DNA of 61,191 nucleotides, from the NCBI RefSeq assembly GCF_012396365.1, contig NZ_JAAXPG010000041.1, forward strand, positions 1-61,191, written 5' to 3'. Below, piece by piece: positions 26,029 to 33,975 of this stretch. Position 1 is the stretch's first letter. Each line of letters starts with the position of its first letter. A model generated the notes under the pieces. It made no database searches, was not told the DNA's origin, and worked only from the letters and a program-made list of their open reading frames with translations. The DNA is from Nocardiopsis alborubida (GTDB lineage Bacteria > Actinomycetota > Actinomycetes > Streptosporangiales > Streptosporangiaceae). The position numbers were made by a program, and so were the translations under genes.

Positions 26029-27242
26029 GGAGCCTGGACGCCGTGCGCTCGCTGATCCCCGTGGAGGGCCGCCTCCTGGTGTGCCCCTACTGCTACGCGC
26101 GGTTCGCCGAGCGCCGTATCCGCTTCCGGTGCACCGGGCGCCCGGGACCGGACGGGCGGGTGTGCGCGCCGGTGGAGGACCCCGCGATCCGCGCCCAGCT
26201 GGGGAGGCGCGAACGGCTGCCGCCGGTCTTCGAGGCCGACGGGCGCGGTGCCCGGGCGGTGTGCCCGGAGTGCGCGTCGACCACCGGCAGACAGGTGTGC
26301 GCCACCTGTCACGCCCAGCTCCCCGTGAACTTCGGACGGATCCGCAGCCGGATGATCGCCCTGGTCGGGGCGCGCGACGCGGGCAAAACGGTGTTCATGA
26401 CGGTGCTCATCCACGAGCTGATGAACCGTGTGGGCTCCCGGTTCAACGCGTCAGTGGGGGGTTCGGACGACCAGACCCGGCACCGGTTTCACGCCGACTA
26501 CGAGACCCCGCTCTACGAGGAGGCGCGGCTGCTCGGCGCCACCCGGCGCACCGGGGTCACCCGCGAACCGTTGGTGTTCCGGTTCACCACCCAGCGCCGG
26601 GGCCTGGGCGGCAGGCGGCCGCAGCACACGCTGCTGTCGTTCTTCGACACCGCCGGGGAGGACCTGACCTCCGGGGAGAGTGTGGAGGCGAACCTGCGCT
26701 ACCTCAACAGCGCCGACGGGATCATCCTCCTGCTGGACCCGCTCCGGATGGAGGGCACCCGGCAACTGGTCCGGGCGGGCAGGCGACCGCCCGCCCGGGA
26801 CAGGGCGGAGAGCCGCCCGCTGGACATGCTGGGGCGCGTCACCGACCTGCTGATGAGCCGCCCCGGAGCCGTCAACAGGCTGATCCAGGTGCCCATGGCG
26901 GTGTGCCTGACCAAGATCGACGCACTGCACGGTGAGCTGGACGAGGGGTCTCCGCTGCACCGGCCGCAGCCCACCGCGCCGTTCTTCGACGAGTCCGACA
27001 GCCAGGACGTGCACGCCCAGATCCAGCAGCTGCTGCACCGTTGGGACGGCGGCGGGGTGGACGGCCACGTGCGCAACCACTACCGCAACGCCCGCTACTT
27101 CGGGGTGTCGGCCCTGGGCGGCGTCCCCGACGCGGGCAACCGGGTGCGCGGCGGGGTGCGCCCCTACCGGGTCGCCGACCCGTTCCTGTGGATGCTCAGC
27201 GAGTTCGGGGTCATCCCCTCACGTGAGGCGTCCTGGTCCTGA
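26022..27242 (+). CDS. TRAFAC-clade GTPase with N-terminal zinc ribbons (DO-GTPase-like)
   Basis: 406 aa, soluble. Start GTG 26022 overlaps the preceding stop by seven bases, with AGGGAG five to six bases upstream. Two Cys clusters precede the GTPase: CPYC (21-24) with later single Cys, and CPEC (81-84) with CATC (93-96), both zinc-ribbon-like. The P-loop is GARDAGKT at 116-123, the switch-II DTAGED at 209-214, and LTKID at 296-300 stands for NKxD; the LLSFFDTAGE strand and ADGIILLLDPLRM are typical of the TRAFAC GTPases annotated beside GAP1-type proteins in streptomycetes. With the second, membrane-bound GTPase downstream it makes a GTPase pair. Confidence 0.83.
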   Translation: MLRSLDAVRSLIPVEGRLLVCPYCYARFAERRIRFRCTGRPGPDGRVCAPVEDPAIRAQLGRRERLPPVFEADGRGARAVCPECASTTGRQVCATCHAQLPVNFGRIRSRMIALVGARDAGKTVFMTVLIHELMNRVGSRFNASVGGSDDQTRHRFHADYETPLYEEARLLGATRRTGVTREPLVFRFTTQRRGLGGRRPQHTLLSFFDTAGEDLTSGESVEANLRYLNSADGIILLLDPLRMEGTRQLVRAGRRPPARDRAESRPLDMLGRVTDLLMSRPGAVNRLIQVPMAVCLTKIDALHGELDEGSPLHRPQPTAPFFDESDSQDVHAQIQQLLHRWDGGGVDGHVRNHYRNARYFGVSALGGVPDAGNRVRGGVRPYRVADPFLWMLSEFGVIPSREASWS

Positions 27243-27341
27243 GCCCGGCCCGGCCGACCCGCCGGGCCGCGGTTCCCGGGTCCTTTCCGAACCACCACCG
27301 AACCAGACCCCCCGCGACGACCAGACCGAAGGGGTGCGCCG

Positions 27342-30050
27342 ATGGGCTTCGCGCAGCTGTACTACACCTCGTGCGAGCACGGCCTGTCCGGTTACGCCGG
27401 GTACCAGTTCAACGCGGCGACCCCCGGGGTGGACCCCCGGGTGCTCAGGGAGGTCGAGCGGTTCACCGTCTACGAGCCGCCGCGCTCCCGCGAACGCGTC
27501 GACGAGCATCCGGTCAACCTGTGCTACTCCCCCGACGTGGGCGGGGTGCCGGTGCTGAGCCGCGTGGTCTCCAGCGGCGACGACCCGTCCGGGAGGCCGG
27601 GCAACTACTTCGCGCACAGCCTGGTGGCCGTGGGCCCCGAGGGCTCCGGCCCGCTGCCCGCGGAGTTGTGGGAGGCCGACTTCTGGGCGGAGGAGCCGGT
27701 CGGCGACCCCGGCCTGTCCGGGCTTCCGGAGCTGTCCGAACTGGAGATCGGCCCCGGCCCGCTGGACCGCCGGCGCACCGACGCGTGGGTGCGGGGACGT
27801 CCGGCGGAGGTGGTGACGCGGCTGCTGCTCGCCGCCGACGACGCCGTGGACGACTCCCGCCCGCTGGTGCTGGTGGCCGACAGCCCGTCCGTGGCGCACT
27901 GGGTGGCGGCCCTGAGCCACCTGCTGCCGCCGCGGCGGGCGCGGCTGCTGTCGTTCGCGACCTACTGCGGCGACCCCGACGAGGCCCTCGTGCAGGTCGT
28001 CGGGGTCGCACCCGGCTCCGACACCGCGCTGTGGCGCAACCGGTTCACGGTGTACGACCCGGAGGAGGACCCGCCGGACGCGCTCCCCGAACCCGACCCC
28101 CGTGCGCGGACCGTCGCCGACCGCCTGGTCCGGCTGGGCACGCGCCGGGCGGCGGTGCTGTGGCGCGGGGCCCGGCCGTACGCCTCGGGCCGCGAGGGCG
28201 CGCTGGCGGACTGGCTCCCCGTGCTGGCCGCGGCGTCTTTGCTGGACGGGGACGCTCCCGCGCGCGAGGACCTGCGGGAGGTGCGCGAGTGGCTGTCGGA
28301 GGCGGTGGAGTGGCTCGCCCCCGAGCACGCGGCGGCGCTGGTCCACCGGATCCTGGACGCCGACGCCGCGGCGTCGGAGGAGGCCCGCGCCGGTGCGGGG
28401 GTCGGCGAACAGAGGCCGGACAGGAACCTGGTGGGCGCGGCGGGCGCGGGGCCCGGAGGGACCCGCGGAACGGTCACGGTACTCGGCGCCGGTGCGGTCC
28501 GGCCGTCGGTCGGGCAGCGGGCGCCCGGAGGAGACCGCGGCGGAGCGCCCCGGGAGAACCGGAACGGAGCGTACGGCGGGGAACGGGGCGGGTTGTCCGC
28601 GGGTGGCCGGAACGGCTCGCCCAGCGGCACCGGTCTGCTCACGGAGCCGTCGTCGGGAGTCCTGGACCCGGCCGACCTGGCCGGTCTGCAGCGGGTGGCG
28701 CACCGGCTGGGCGGTGCGGACGGAACCACCGAGCGGCTCGAACGCGTGATGGTCCGCCGCTCCCTGGACGACATCGCCGCGGGCGGGGGCTGCCCCGCGG
28801 TGGCGCCGATGCGCACGGAGTCGGTGCGCGGCACGGCCCGGGAACGGGTCGCCGCCCTGTTGGACGGCGAGTGCGGCGAACTCGCCCCCGACCGGGCGGT
28901 GGTGCTGCTGCGCTGGGCCCGGGCCAGCGGTCTGCTGCTCCCCGAGGAGAGCATGGAGCGGTACGGCGGCAGGGTGCTCGCCCCGCTGCTGACCGCCTCG
29001 CACCTGCCCTCCCCGGAGGCGCGAGCTCTGGTCGCCGCCCACCCCGGGGTGCGCCGGGGCGCGGCCGCGCACCTGGCCGCGCTGCCCCGCGAGCAGCTGT
29101 CGGCCCTCGCGGCCGGACCGGTCGGCGCCCTGTTCGCCGACGACCGCGACGGGTCCAGCGCCCCGCTGCGCGAACTGCGGCTGCTGGCCACCGACAACCG
29201 GAACGACCTCCCGGGGCTGCTGTCGTACCTGGTGTCCGTGCGCCGGGAGGGCCGGGCCGCCGGTGCCGCCGGACTCGCCGCGCACGACCTGGACGAGGAC
29301 CTGCTCACCGACGTGTGGGGCCCCGGGCACGGACCGCGGGCCGCACTGCTGGTCCTGCGCGTGCTGCGGCCCGGGGTCCTGGTCGCGCCGGGGGTGGGCG
29401 GCTGGGTGGCCGAGGCGATGACGGCGCCGCCCGAGACGGGCCAGGAACGGACGTGGCGGGAGCTGGTGGACGAGGTGTCCCGGCACTGGCTGCGGACCCG
29501 GCTTCCCGAACGCGGCCGACAGGTCGTCATGGAGTGGTCGGAGGTCCGCCCGTCCCTGGTCGCGCTGCTCGCGGCCGGTGAGGACCGGGCGCACGACCGG
29601 CTCGCCGCCGTGTACGCGGCCGTCCGGGGGACCCATCCGGCGGTGGAGGAGGTGGCCTGGCGGCTGGTGGTACGCGTGCTGCTGGGGTGGTGTCAGTGCT
29701 CGCTGCTGGCCGAGGCCCTGCGGGACTGCCCCGCGGAGGTGTTCGCCGCCTACGGCGAGGCGGTGTCGGCCCGGCTGGCCGACGACCGCCCGGACACGGC
29801 CACGGCCGCCCTGGTGTACCGGGCGACGAGGCACCGGGTCCTGGCCGGGCACGGGCGCGCCGGGAGCCTGGACGCGTCGGTGCTCGCACCCGCCGTGGGC
29901 GGGTGGCGGCGGCGCCACCTGGCGAGGATGCGCAGACAGCTGCCGCGTGAGTCGACGGCGGGTTTCGACGAGTGGGCGCAGCGCACGCGCGGACCGCGCA
30001 GGCGCGGGTTCCTCGGACTGGGCTCGCGGTCGGGCGAGCAGCGGTCATGA
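27342..30050 (+). CDS. GTPase-associated protein 1 (GAP1)-related protein
   Basis: 902 aa. The N-terminus FAQLYYTSCEHGLSGYAGYQ matches the GAP1-N2 type start, and the first about 250 residues (YSPDVGGVPVLSRVV, GNYFAHSLV, LVLVADSPSVAHWVAALSHL) fit the GAP1-N/-M core as I remember it. Residues about 345-440 are a Gly/Arg/Asn-rich disordered insert. The C-terminal 450 residues are helical (LADLAGLQRVAHRL-like and LPREQLSALAAGPVGALF) and would be GAP1-C. No membrane helix. Start ATG 27342 with GAAGGGG upstream, 99 bp after the first GTPase. Its stop overlaps the next gene as ATGA. The family is known only as a GTPase partner in predicted conflict systems; biochemical role is unknown. Confidence 0.78.
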   Translation: MGFAQLYYTSCEHGLSGYAGYQFNAATPGVDPRVLREVERFTVYEPPRSRERVDEHPVNLCYSPDVGGVPVLSRVVSSGDDPSGRPGNYFAHSLVAVGPEGSGPLPAELWEADFWAEEPVGDPGLSGLPELSELEIGPGPLDRRRTDAWVRGRPAEVVTRLLLAADDAVDDSRPLVLVADSPSVAHWVAALSHLLPPRRARLLSFATYCGDPDEALVQVVGVAPGSDTALWRNRFTVYDPEEDPPDALPEPDPRARTVADRLVRLGTRRAAVLWRGARPYASGREGALADWLPVLAAASLLDGDAPAREDLREVREWLSEAVEWLAPEHAAALVHRILDADAAASEEARAGAGVGEQRPDRNLVGAAGAGPGGTRGTVTVLGAGAVRPSVGQRAPGGDRGGAPRENRNGAYGGERGGLSAGGRNGSPSGTGLLTEPSSGVLDPADLAGLQRVAHRLGGADGTTERLERVMVRRSLDDIAAGGGCPAVAPMRTESVRGTARERVAALLDGECGELAPDRAVVLLRWARASGLLLPEESMERYGGRVLAPLLTASHLPSPEARALVAAHPGVRRGAAAHLAALPREQLSALAAGPVGALFADDRDGSSAPLRELRLLATDNRNDLPGLLSYLVSVRREGRAAGAAGLAAHDLDEDLLTDVWGPGHGPRAALLVLRVLRPGVLVAPGVGGWVAEAMTAPPETGQERTWRELVDEVSRHWLRTRLPERGRQVVMEWSEVRPSLVALLAAGEDRAHDRLAAVYAAVRGTHPAVEEVAWRLVVRVLLGWCQCSLLAEALRDCPAEVFAAYGEAVSARLADDRPDTATAALVYRATRHRVLAGHGRAGSLDASVLAPAVGGWRRRHLARMRRQLPRESTAGFDEWAQRTRGPRRRGFLGLGSRSGEQRS

Positions 30051-31831
30051 GCAGGGCGGCGGGCGCGGAGCGGGCGGCGTTGAAGCGGGCGGCCTCCGCC
30101 GGGCGGGCCGCGGACACGGGACGGTCGGCGCTGAGGCGTGCGGCACGGTCGCGGCGCGACGACGGCGGCGTGCAGGTCGGAGCGGCGTTCCTGGTCGCCG
30201 TCTGTGCGGGCCTCGGCCTGGTGGTCGTCTATCTGCTGCGGTGGTGGCTGCTCGCGGGACTGGTGAGCGCCGTGGTGCTCGGAGGAGGCGCCGTCCTCCT
30301 CGTCGGGTGGTGCGTGCTGGTGGCCTCGTACCTGCGCCGCGTACGCGAGGTGATGTGGGCGGGCGACCACCCGGACGAGCCGCTGCCGGGCACCCGGGAC
30401 GACCCCGCGCACCGCGCCTACCACGGTGGCCCGGCCTGGTGGGACCTGCGCGCGGTGGTGGGGCACAGCTGGGGCGCCGCGGCGCCGTGGAGCGTGTTCC
30501 TGCTGCCGCAGTTCCTGGTCCACGCCCTGGTGGTGGGCCTCTACCTGGCCGCGGCGTGGACCGCCGTCGGCGCGCTGCGGCTCGCGGACTCGGGGCTGCT
30601 GCTGGTGCGCCGGATCCGCATGGTGTGCCCGGGGTGCTTCCTGCGGCTGGGTTACCCGGCGTACCTGTGCGCGCGCTGCGGTCGGCGGCACGGTGCCATC
30701 CGCCCCGGCGGGCGGGGGCTGTGGCGCCGGGAGTGCCTGTGCGGGGCGCGCCTGCCCACGCTGCTCCTGCTGGGCTCGGCCGACCTGGAGGCGCGGTGTC
30801 CGCACTGCGACCGGGGATTGGAGCACCGTCCGGGCGAGGCCAGGGAGTTCGTGCTGCCGCTGTTCGGGGGCACGGGCGCGGGCAAGACGCGGCTGGTGAC
30901 CGGGATGAACCTGGCGCTGGCGCAGGCCGCGAGCCGGACACCGGAGGCGTACGTGGAGCCGGTGGGCGAGGAGACGGTGCGGCGGATGCGGGACGGCGAG
31001 CGGGTGCTCGCGACCGGTTCCCGGACCGCGCCCACTCCCCCGGGCCGCGAGGTGCGGGGGCTGACGGTGCGGGTGGGCGCGGGCGGTAGGACCCTGCTCA
31101 TGCAGCTGTTCGACGCGGCGGGCGAGCGGTTCAACCGGTCGGCGACCGTCGAGGAGCTGGCCTACCTGGGCCGGGCGACGACGTTCGTGCTCGCGGTGGA
31201 CCCGCTGGGGATCGAGTCGGTGTGGCGTTCACTGACCTCGCGGGAGAGGGCCCGGCTGGCCGGGGACCGATCGCACACCCGCGATCCGGAACTGGCCTAC
31301 GGGGCGGTGCGCGACGAGATCCGGCGCCAGTACCGGATGCTGGCCCGGCGCCGGGGCGGGCGGGGACTGCGCCAGGCCCGCCTCGCGGTGGTGGTCACGC
31401 GCGGCGACCTGGTGCGGGGGACGGCCATCGCGCCCGGGGAGTCCGACGCGCGCGCGTGGGCGGAGCGGACCCTGGGGCTGGGGAACCTGCTGCGGGACGC
31501 CGAGGCCGACTTCGGGGAGGCGCGGGTGTTTTTGACCTCGGCCGTCACCGACGGGGAGGGCCGGGCGGATCCCAGTCTGGGCGCCCTGCTGCGGTGGACG
31601 CTGGCCGGGGAGCACGACGCGTTCACCGCGATGCTCGCCGCGCCCCGGGAAGCGGCCGGGGCGGCGCGGGCCCAGGAGGAGCCCGGGACGCCGGGGGTGC
31701 CGGGGCTGCCAGGGGGTTCCGGGGATCCCGGGGCATCGGAGGGGTTTCGGGACCCGGGCTATGGTCCCCGGCACGCGCGGCCGGGGAGCACGGAGCCGGA
31801 ACACCCCGAGTACGCGGAGGAGACCCGATGA
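30047..31831 (+). CDS. Membrane-anchored GTPase with zinc ribbon (second GTPase of the system)
   Basis: 594 aa. Start ATG 30047 overlaps the GAP1 stop (ATGA). Residues 1-40 are basic and Ala-rich. Two or three membrane helices follow (about 45-95 and 148-176). A Cys-rich segment comes next: CPGC (194-197), CARC (208-211), a CLC at 230-232 and CPHC (251-254), probably binding zinc. The P-loop is GGTGAGKT at 274-281, DAAGE at 356-360 is the switch-II Asp, and TRGD at 451-454 takes the NKxD place. A Pro/Gly-rich tail (PGVPGLPGGSGDPG) ends the protein. It resembles the other GTPase of the operon in order of parts, but is tethered to the membrane, as in a two-GTPase relay. Confidence 0.82.
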   Translation: MSRAAGAERAALKRAASAGRAADTGRSALRRAARSRRDDGGVQVGAAFLVAVCAGLGLVVVYLLRWWLLAGLVSAVVLGGGAVLLVGWCVLVASYLRRVREVMWAGDHPDEPLPGTRDDPAHRAYHGGPAWWDLRAVVGHSWGAAAPWSVFLLPQFLVHALVVGLYLAAAWTAVGALRLADSGLLLVRRIRMVCPGCFLRLGYPAYLCARCGRRHGAIRPGGRGLWRRECLCGARLPTLLLLGSADLEARCPHCDRGLEHRPGEAREFVLPLFGGTGAGKTRLVTGMNLALAQAASRTPEAYVEPVGEETVRRMRDGERVLATGSRTAPTPPGREVRGLTVRVGAGGRTLLMQLFDAAGERFNRSATVEELAYLGRATTFVLAVDPLGIESVWRSLTSRERARLAGDRSHTRDPELAYGAVRDEIRRQYRMLARRRGGRGLRQARLAVVVTRGDLVRGTAIAPGESDARAWAERTLGLGNLLRDAEADFGEARVFLTSAVTDGEGRADPSLGALLRWTLAGEHDAFTAMLAAPREAAGAARAQEEPGTPGVPGLPGGSGDPGASEGFRDPGYGPRHARPGSTEPEHPEYAEETR

Positions 31832-32001
31832 CCTACCGGGGGGCCGGGCACCGGAGCACGCGCCGGACCGTGGCCGTGGTGACGTACGCGCTCGCGGGCG
31901 CGGTGACCGTGGTCGCGCTCGCGGCGGCGGTCTGGCTGGGGGTGGTCACCGTGCAGGGCGTGTGGGCCTACGCCCTGGCGCGTATCACCGAGGGCTCCTG
32001 A
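31828..32001 (+). CDS. Small single-span membrane protein of the GTPase operon
   Basis: 57 aa, starting ATG 31828 and overlapping the preceding stop as ATGA, so clearly part of the operon. A basic N-terminus (RGAGHRSTRRT) precedes one long hydrophobic helix (VAVVTYALAGAVTVVALAAA and onward to VWAYALARI). Most of the protein is membrane. Such tiny partners are often effectors, holins or anchors; here nothing beyond that is visible. It is too short for most automatic annotation and could easily be missed. Confidence 0.75.
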   Translation: MTYRGAGHRSTRRTVAVVTYALAGAVTVVALAAAVWLGVVTVQGVWAYALARITEGS

Positions 32002-32042
32002 CACAGAGGGGCCGGTCGGCCTGTTCCTGTGCCTGGGGCAGA

Positions 32043-32348
32043 TCAGGTGATCCGGCAGCGCTGGTCGCCGATCTCCACCTCCACCCTCAGCTCTCCACCG
32101 AGGATTTCGGCGTATCTGCGCAGGGTTTCGATCTGGGAACGGCCGATGTCACCACGCTCGATGCTCGACACCCTGTTCTGGCTGATGTTCAGCCACTCTG
32201 CGAGCTGGACCTGGGTGAGCTCGGACAGCTCGCGAAACTCACGCAGGTGGTAGGCACGCACTTCGTCAAGCATGCGCTTCTTGTGTGCCTCCAGGGCGTC
32301 ACGATCAACTGGACGCTTGGCCAGCATGTCGTGAAGGCTCGTACCCAT
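32043..32348 (-). CDS. HigA-like XRE-family antitoxin/regulator
   Basis: 101 aa. Residues about 35-95 are an XRE helix-turn-helix (LTQVQLAEWLNISQNRVSSIERGDIG, shown by its ends LTQVQLAEWL and RVSSIERG, then QIETLRRYAEILGGELRVEV). The long N-terminal helix (AHKKRMLDEVRAYHLREFR) is typical of HigA-type antitoxins that pair with an upstream RelE-like toxin in actinobacteria. Its ATG at 32348 overlaps the stop of an upstream minus-strand frame (TGATG), the normal toxin-antitoxin spacing, but that upstream gene is broken (see next entry). It is convergent with the GTPase operon. Confidence 0.78.
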   Translation of the reverse strand: MGTSLHDMLAKRPVDRDALEAHKKRMLDEVRAYHLREFRELSELTQVQLAEWLNISQNRVSSIERGDIGRSQIETLRRYAEILGGELRVEVEIGDQRCRIT

Positions 32349-32490
32349 CAGGCCTCTCCTCGCAGCTTCTCGATGTGCTCACCGAACAGGTCATCGGCGA
32401 TAGGGACGTTTTTCCTGTACCAGAGCCCTCGCACGTGCTCTGACCCGTGCCACGGCGTCTGGTGATAACAGCAGTTGGTCCTTGGCCGAA
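32348..32490 (-). pseudogene. Frameshifted short gene upstream of the HigA-like regulator
   Basis: Two overlapping minus-strand frames each look like half a gene. One ends in DQLLLSPDAVARVRARARAL and the other runs VPIADDLFGEHIEKLRGEA to the TGA that overlaps the antitoxin start. Removing one A from the A5 run near 32410 fuses them into DAVARVRARARALVQENVPI followed by ADDLFGEHIEKLRGEA, a strand-helix-turn-helix pattern that recalls ribbon-helix-helix proteins. I therefore read it as a gene inactivated by a one-base insertion, or a sequencing slip. No good start codon is seen. It does not look like a RelE/HigB toxin. Confidence 0.38.
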
Positions 32491-32657
32491 TCCGGCCACC
32501 CGCCCCTAAGCGGCCATGGCCGGCACGACCACGACTGATCAGCTTCTTCGCCGAACGTGGCATCCGATACCGCTGCCCTCACCGTTGGTCACAACTGCTA
32601 ACTTACGGAGCATCCCCACCCATACGCCCCCACCCCTCCCCGAAGGAGTCCCCCGAC

Positions 32658-32987
32658 ATGGCAGGCGAAGCTGGCGCCAACCCGATCGAGGCCATGAAAG
32701 GCGGCGAACTTGCCGAGACGCTCGCCGACGCGATGGCAGGTATCGCCGACATGTACGATTTTCTCCTGGATGAAGCCAGATCAAAAACGAGCAACCCTGA
32801 TATCGCCAACGGATTCAACCTTTTTAAGAACTCGACGCACCAGTCCTTCCTCGACGTACAGAACCATGGCTTGCAACTCGCCAATAACATTCAAAGCGGC
32901 GCCGGCAGCATCGCCCAGGAAGACTGGAAAAGCGCAGAAAATTTCAGCGACACCTGGAGCAGCCACAGAGATATTAATTTTGACTAG
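32658..32987 (+). CDS. Small helical protein, possible WXG100/ESAT-6-like secretion substrate
   Basis: 109 aa, wholly helical and polar, without signal peptide. Start ATG 32658 with GAAGGAG nine bases upstream; the longer frame before it is not credible. The order AETLADAMAGIADMYDFLLDE, a turn, FKNSTHQSFLDVQNHGLQLA and EDWKSAENFSDTWS gives two long helices and a Trp/Phe-bearing tail, which resembles small type VII secretion substrates, but the classical WxG turn is absent. It heads a block of AT-richer genes and is followed 32 bp later by another small helical protein, as in ESX pairs. No EccC or other secretion gene lies in the window, so this is a suggestion only. Confidence 0.7.
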   Translation: MAGEAGANPIEAMKGGELAETLADAMAGIADMYDFLLDEARSKTSNPDIANGFNLFKNSTHQSFLDVQNHGLQLANNIQSGAGSIAQEDWKSAENFSDTWSSHRDINFD

Positions 32988-33019
32988 CAAATAGAATAAA
33001 AAATACCAAAAAGGGAATC

Positions 33020-33274
33020 ATGGGCGAAATTCTAATAAGCTTCGAACGGGACGACATTGACGACTTTAGAGCCACAGCAGACTCAATAAAAGAAGAGTTC
33101 CAGATCCTTGAGTCCAGACTCCTGTCGGATGGGCGCACGAAACCAAACAACCTTCGAGTTGGTGATTTTGGATCAGAATATCGAGACGAATACAACTCCG
33201 TAAGTACCTTCTTCAATAGAACAGGTGATGACATCGAACTCACTGCCACCGAAGAAGAGCAGGAATCTCAGTGA
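33020..33274 (+). CDS. Small acidic helical protein, possible partner of the preceding gene
   Basis: 84 aa, start ATG 33020 with AAAAGGGA just upstream. It opens with a strand (EILISFERDDIDDFR), then long helices (ADSIKEEFQILESRLL) with an FGSEYRDEYNSVSTFF segment and a Glu-rich end. No signal peptide or Cys. The Phe-Gly turn between helices is loosely like ESX proteins. Its base composition is markedly less GC-rich than the genes around 31 or 42 kb, like the rest of this block. Family not recognised. Confidence 0.65.
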   Translation: MGEILISFERDDIDDFRATADSIKEEFQILESRLLSDGRTKPNNLRVGDFGSEYRDEYNSVSTFFNRTGDDIELTATEEEQESQ

Positions 33275-33315
33275 TACCTGTGAACATGGACTAACGAGGG
33301 CCCACAAAATGATCC

Positions 33316-33825
33316 ATGCAAATAAGAAAAATATATTGGCCAGCTATCGCCCTGCTGACAACACTTTCCCTCAGTGCTTGCACATCCGAGTTCACCCCGC
33401 GCGATAACGATCCTGAAGATAGAGGAAAAGAACCTCACTTCAGTCCTTCCTGGATCACCCGGGAGGTGAGTGTGCGCACCCTCGATCGAATGCTAGAAGA
33501 GAACAACCCCAATGAGGTCGTAGCTAACATTGGTGAAAACCGAGAGCTCCTCACTAATTCCCAAATTCTTGTCTACGAAGGAGGCGAGTATCGTGTTGAG
33601 CTAAAAAAGGACGATTGGCGAGTACCAAATGGCACCAGGGACAGGATTGATTCCGCTCTCTATGATGCGATGGACTACAACGAGGTCACGTGGTGCGGAT
33701 CACCTCAAAACGGCCATGTGTTCACTGAAGCCTACGTAGAAGGTTTCAATGGCGCCTTCGAGACCGCCGATGAATACTACGCAAGCATCAATGACTACGT
33801 TGACTGCGGAACCGGCGAACCGTAG
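33316..33825 (+). CDS. Lipoprotein of the AT-rich block
   Basis: 169 aa. Signal peptide MQIRKIYWPAIALLTTLSL ends in the lipobox LSAC (Cys about 22). The mature part is charged with a VRTLDRMLEENNPNEVVANIGENR-type helix (shown by VRTLDRMLEE), a YEGGEYRVELKKDDW beta stretch, and two Cys (VTWCGSP, YVDCGTGEP) that could pair. No known domain. A copy of its last 14 codons survives at 36784-36825, so the gene was once duplicated. It precedes the beta-propeller proteins and probably acts with them at the outer face of the membrane. Confidence 0.75.
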   Translation: MQIRKIYWPAIALLTTLSLSACTSEFTPRDNDPEDRGKEPHFSPSWITREVSVRTLDRMLEENNPNEVVANIGENRELLTNSQILVYEGGEYRVELKKDDWRVPNGTRDRIDSALYDAMDYNEVTWCGSPQNGHVFTEAYVEGFNGAFETADEYYASINDYVDCGTGEP

Positions 33826-33843
33826 AAGACCGACAGGCAATCC

Positions 33844-33920
33844 ATGCATGGCACACAAATGCGAATCACACTTAGGCATGTTCGAAGGGCATGTCTCGCG
33901 CCAAGCATCGATCTTCGTTT
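33844..33920 (+). pseudogene. Possible remnant of a propeller-lipoprotein start
   Basis: Eighteen bases after the lipoprotein stop an ATG opens MHGTQMRI, matching by position and first residues the MPGTRRLL start of the lipoprotein at 36844, which also lies 18 bases after a (degenerate) copy of the same lipoprotein tail. The frame here soon stops. Together the two junctions suggest an ancestral lipoprotein-plus-propeller unit. Only a few residues agree, so the call is weak. Confidence 0.3.
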
Positions 33921-33975
33921 CTAATAGCAAGGACCAACAATATCGACAACATGCATCGGTGTGCTGTGAGTTTCC

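Noticed and set aside
21826..32001. The GTPase operon as a conservon (cvn) cluster.
   Set aside because: There is no roadblock protein, DUF742 protein or sensor-kinase gene; the GTPases carry zinc ribbons and a GAP1-like partner instead.
32043..32490. A complete HigBA toxin-antitoxin pair.
   Set aside because: The upstream frame is broken and its residues do not resemble HigB or RelE, so only the antitoxin-like gene is annotated.
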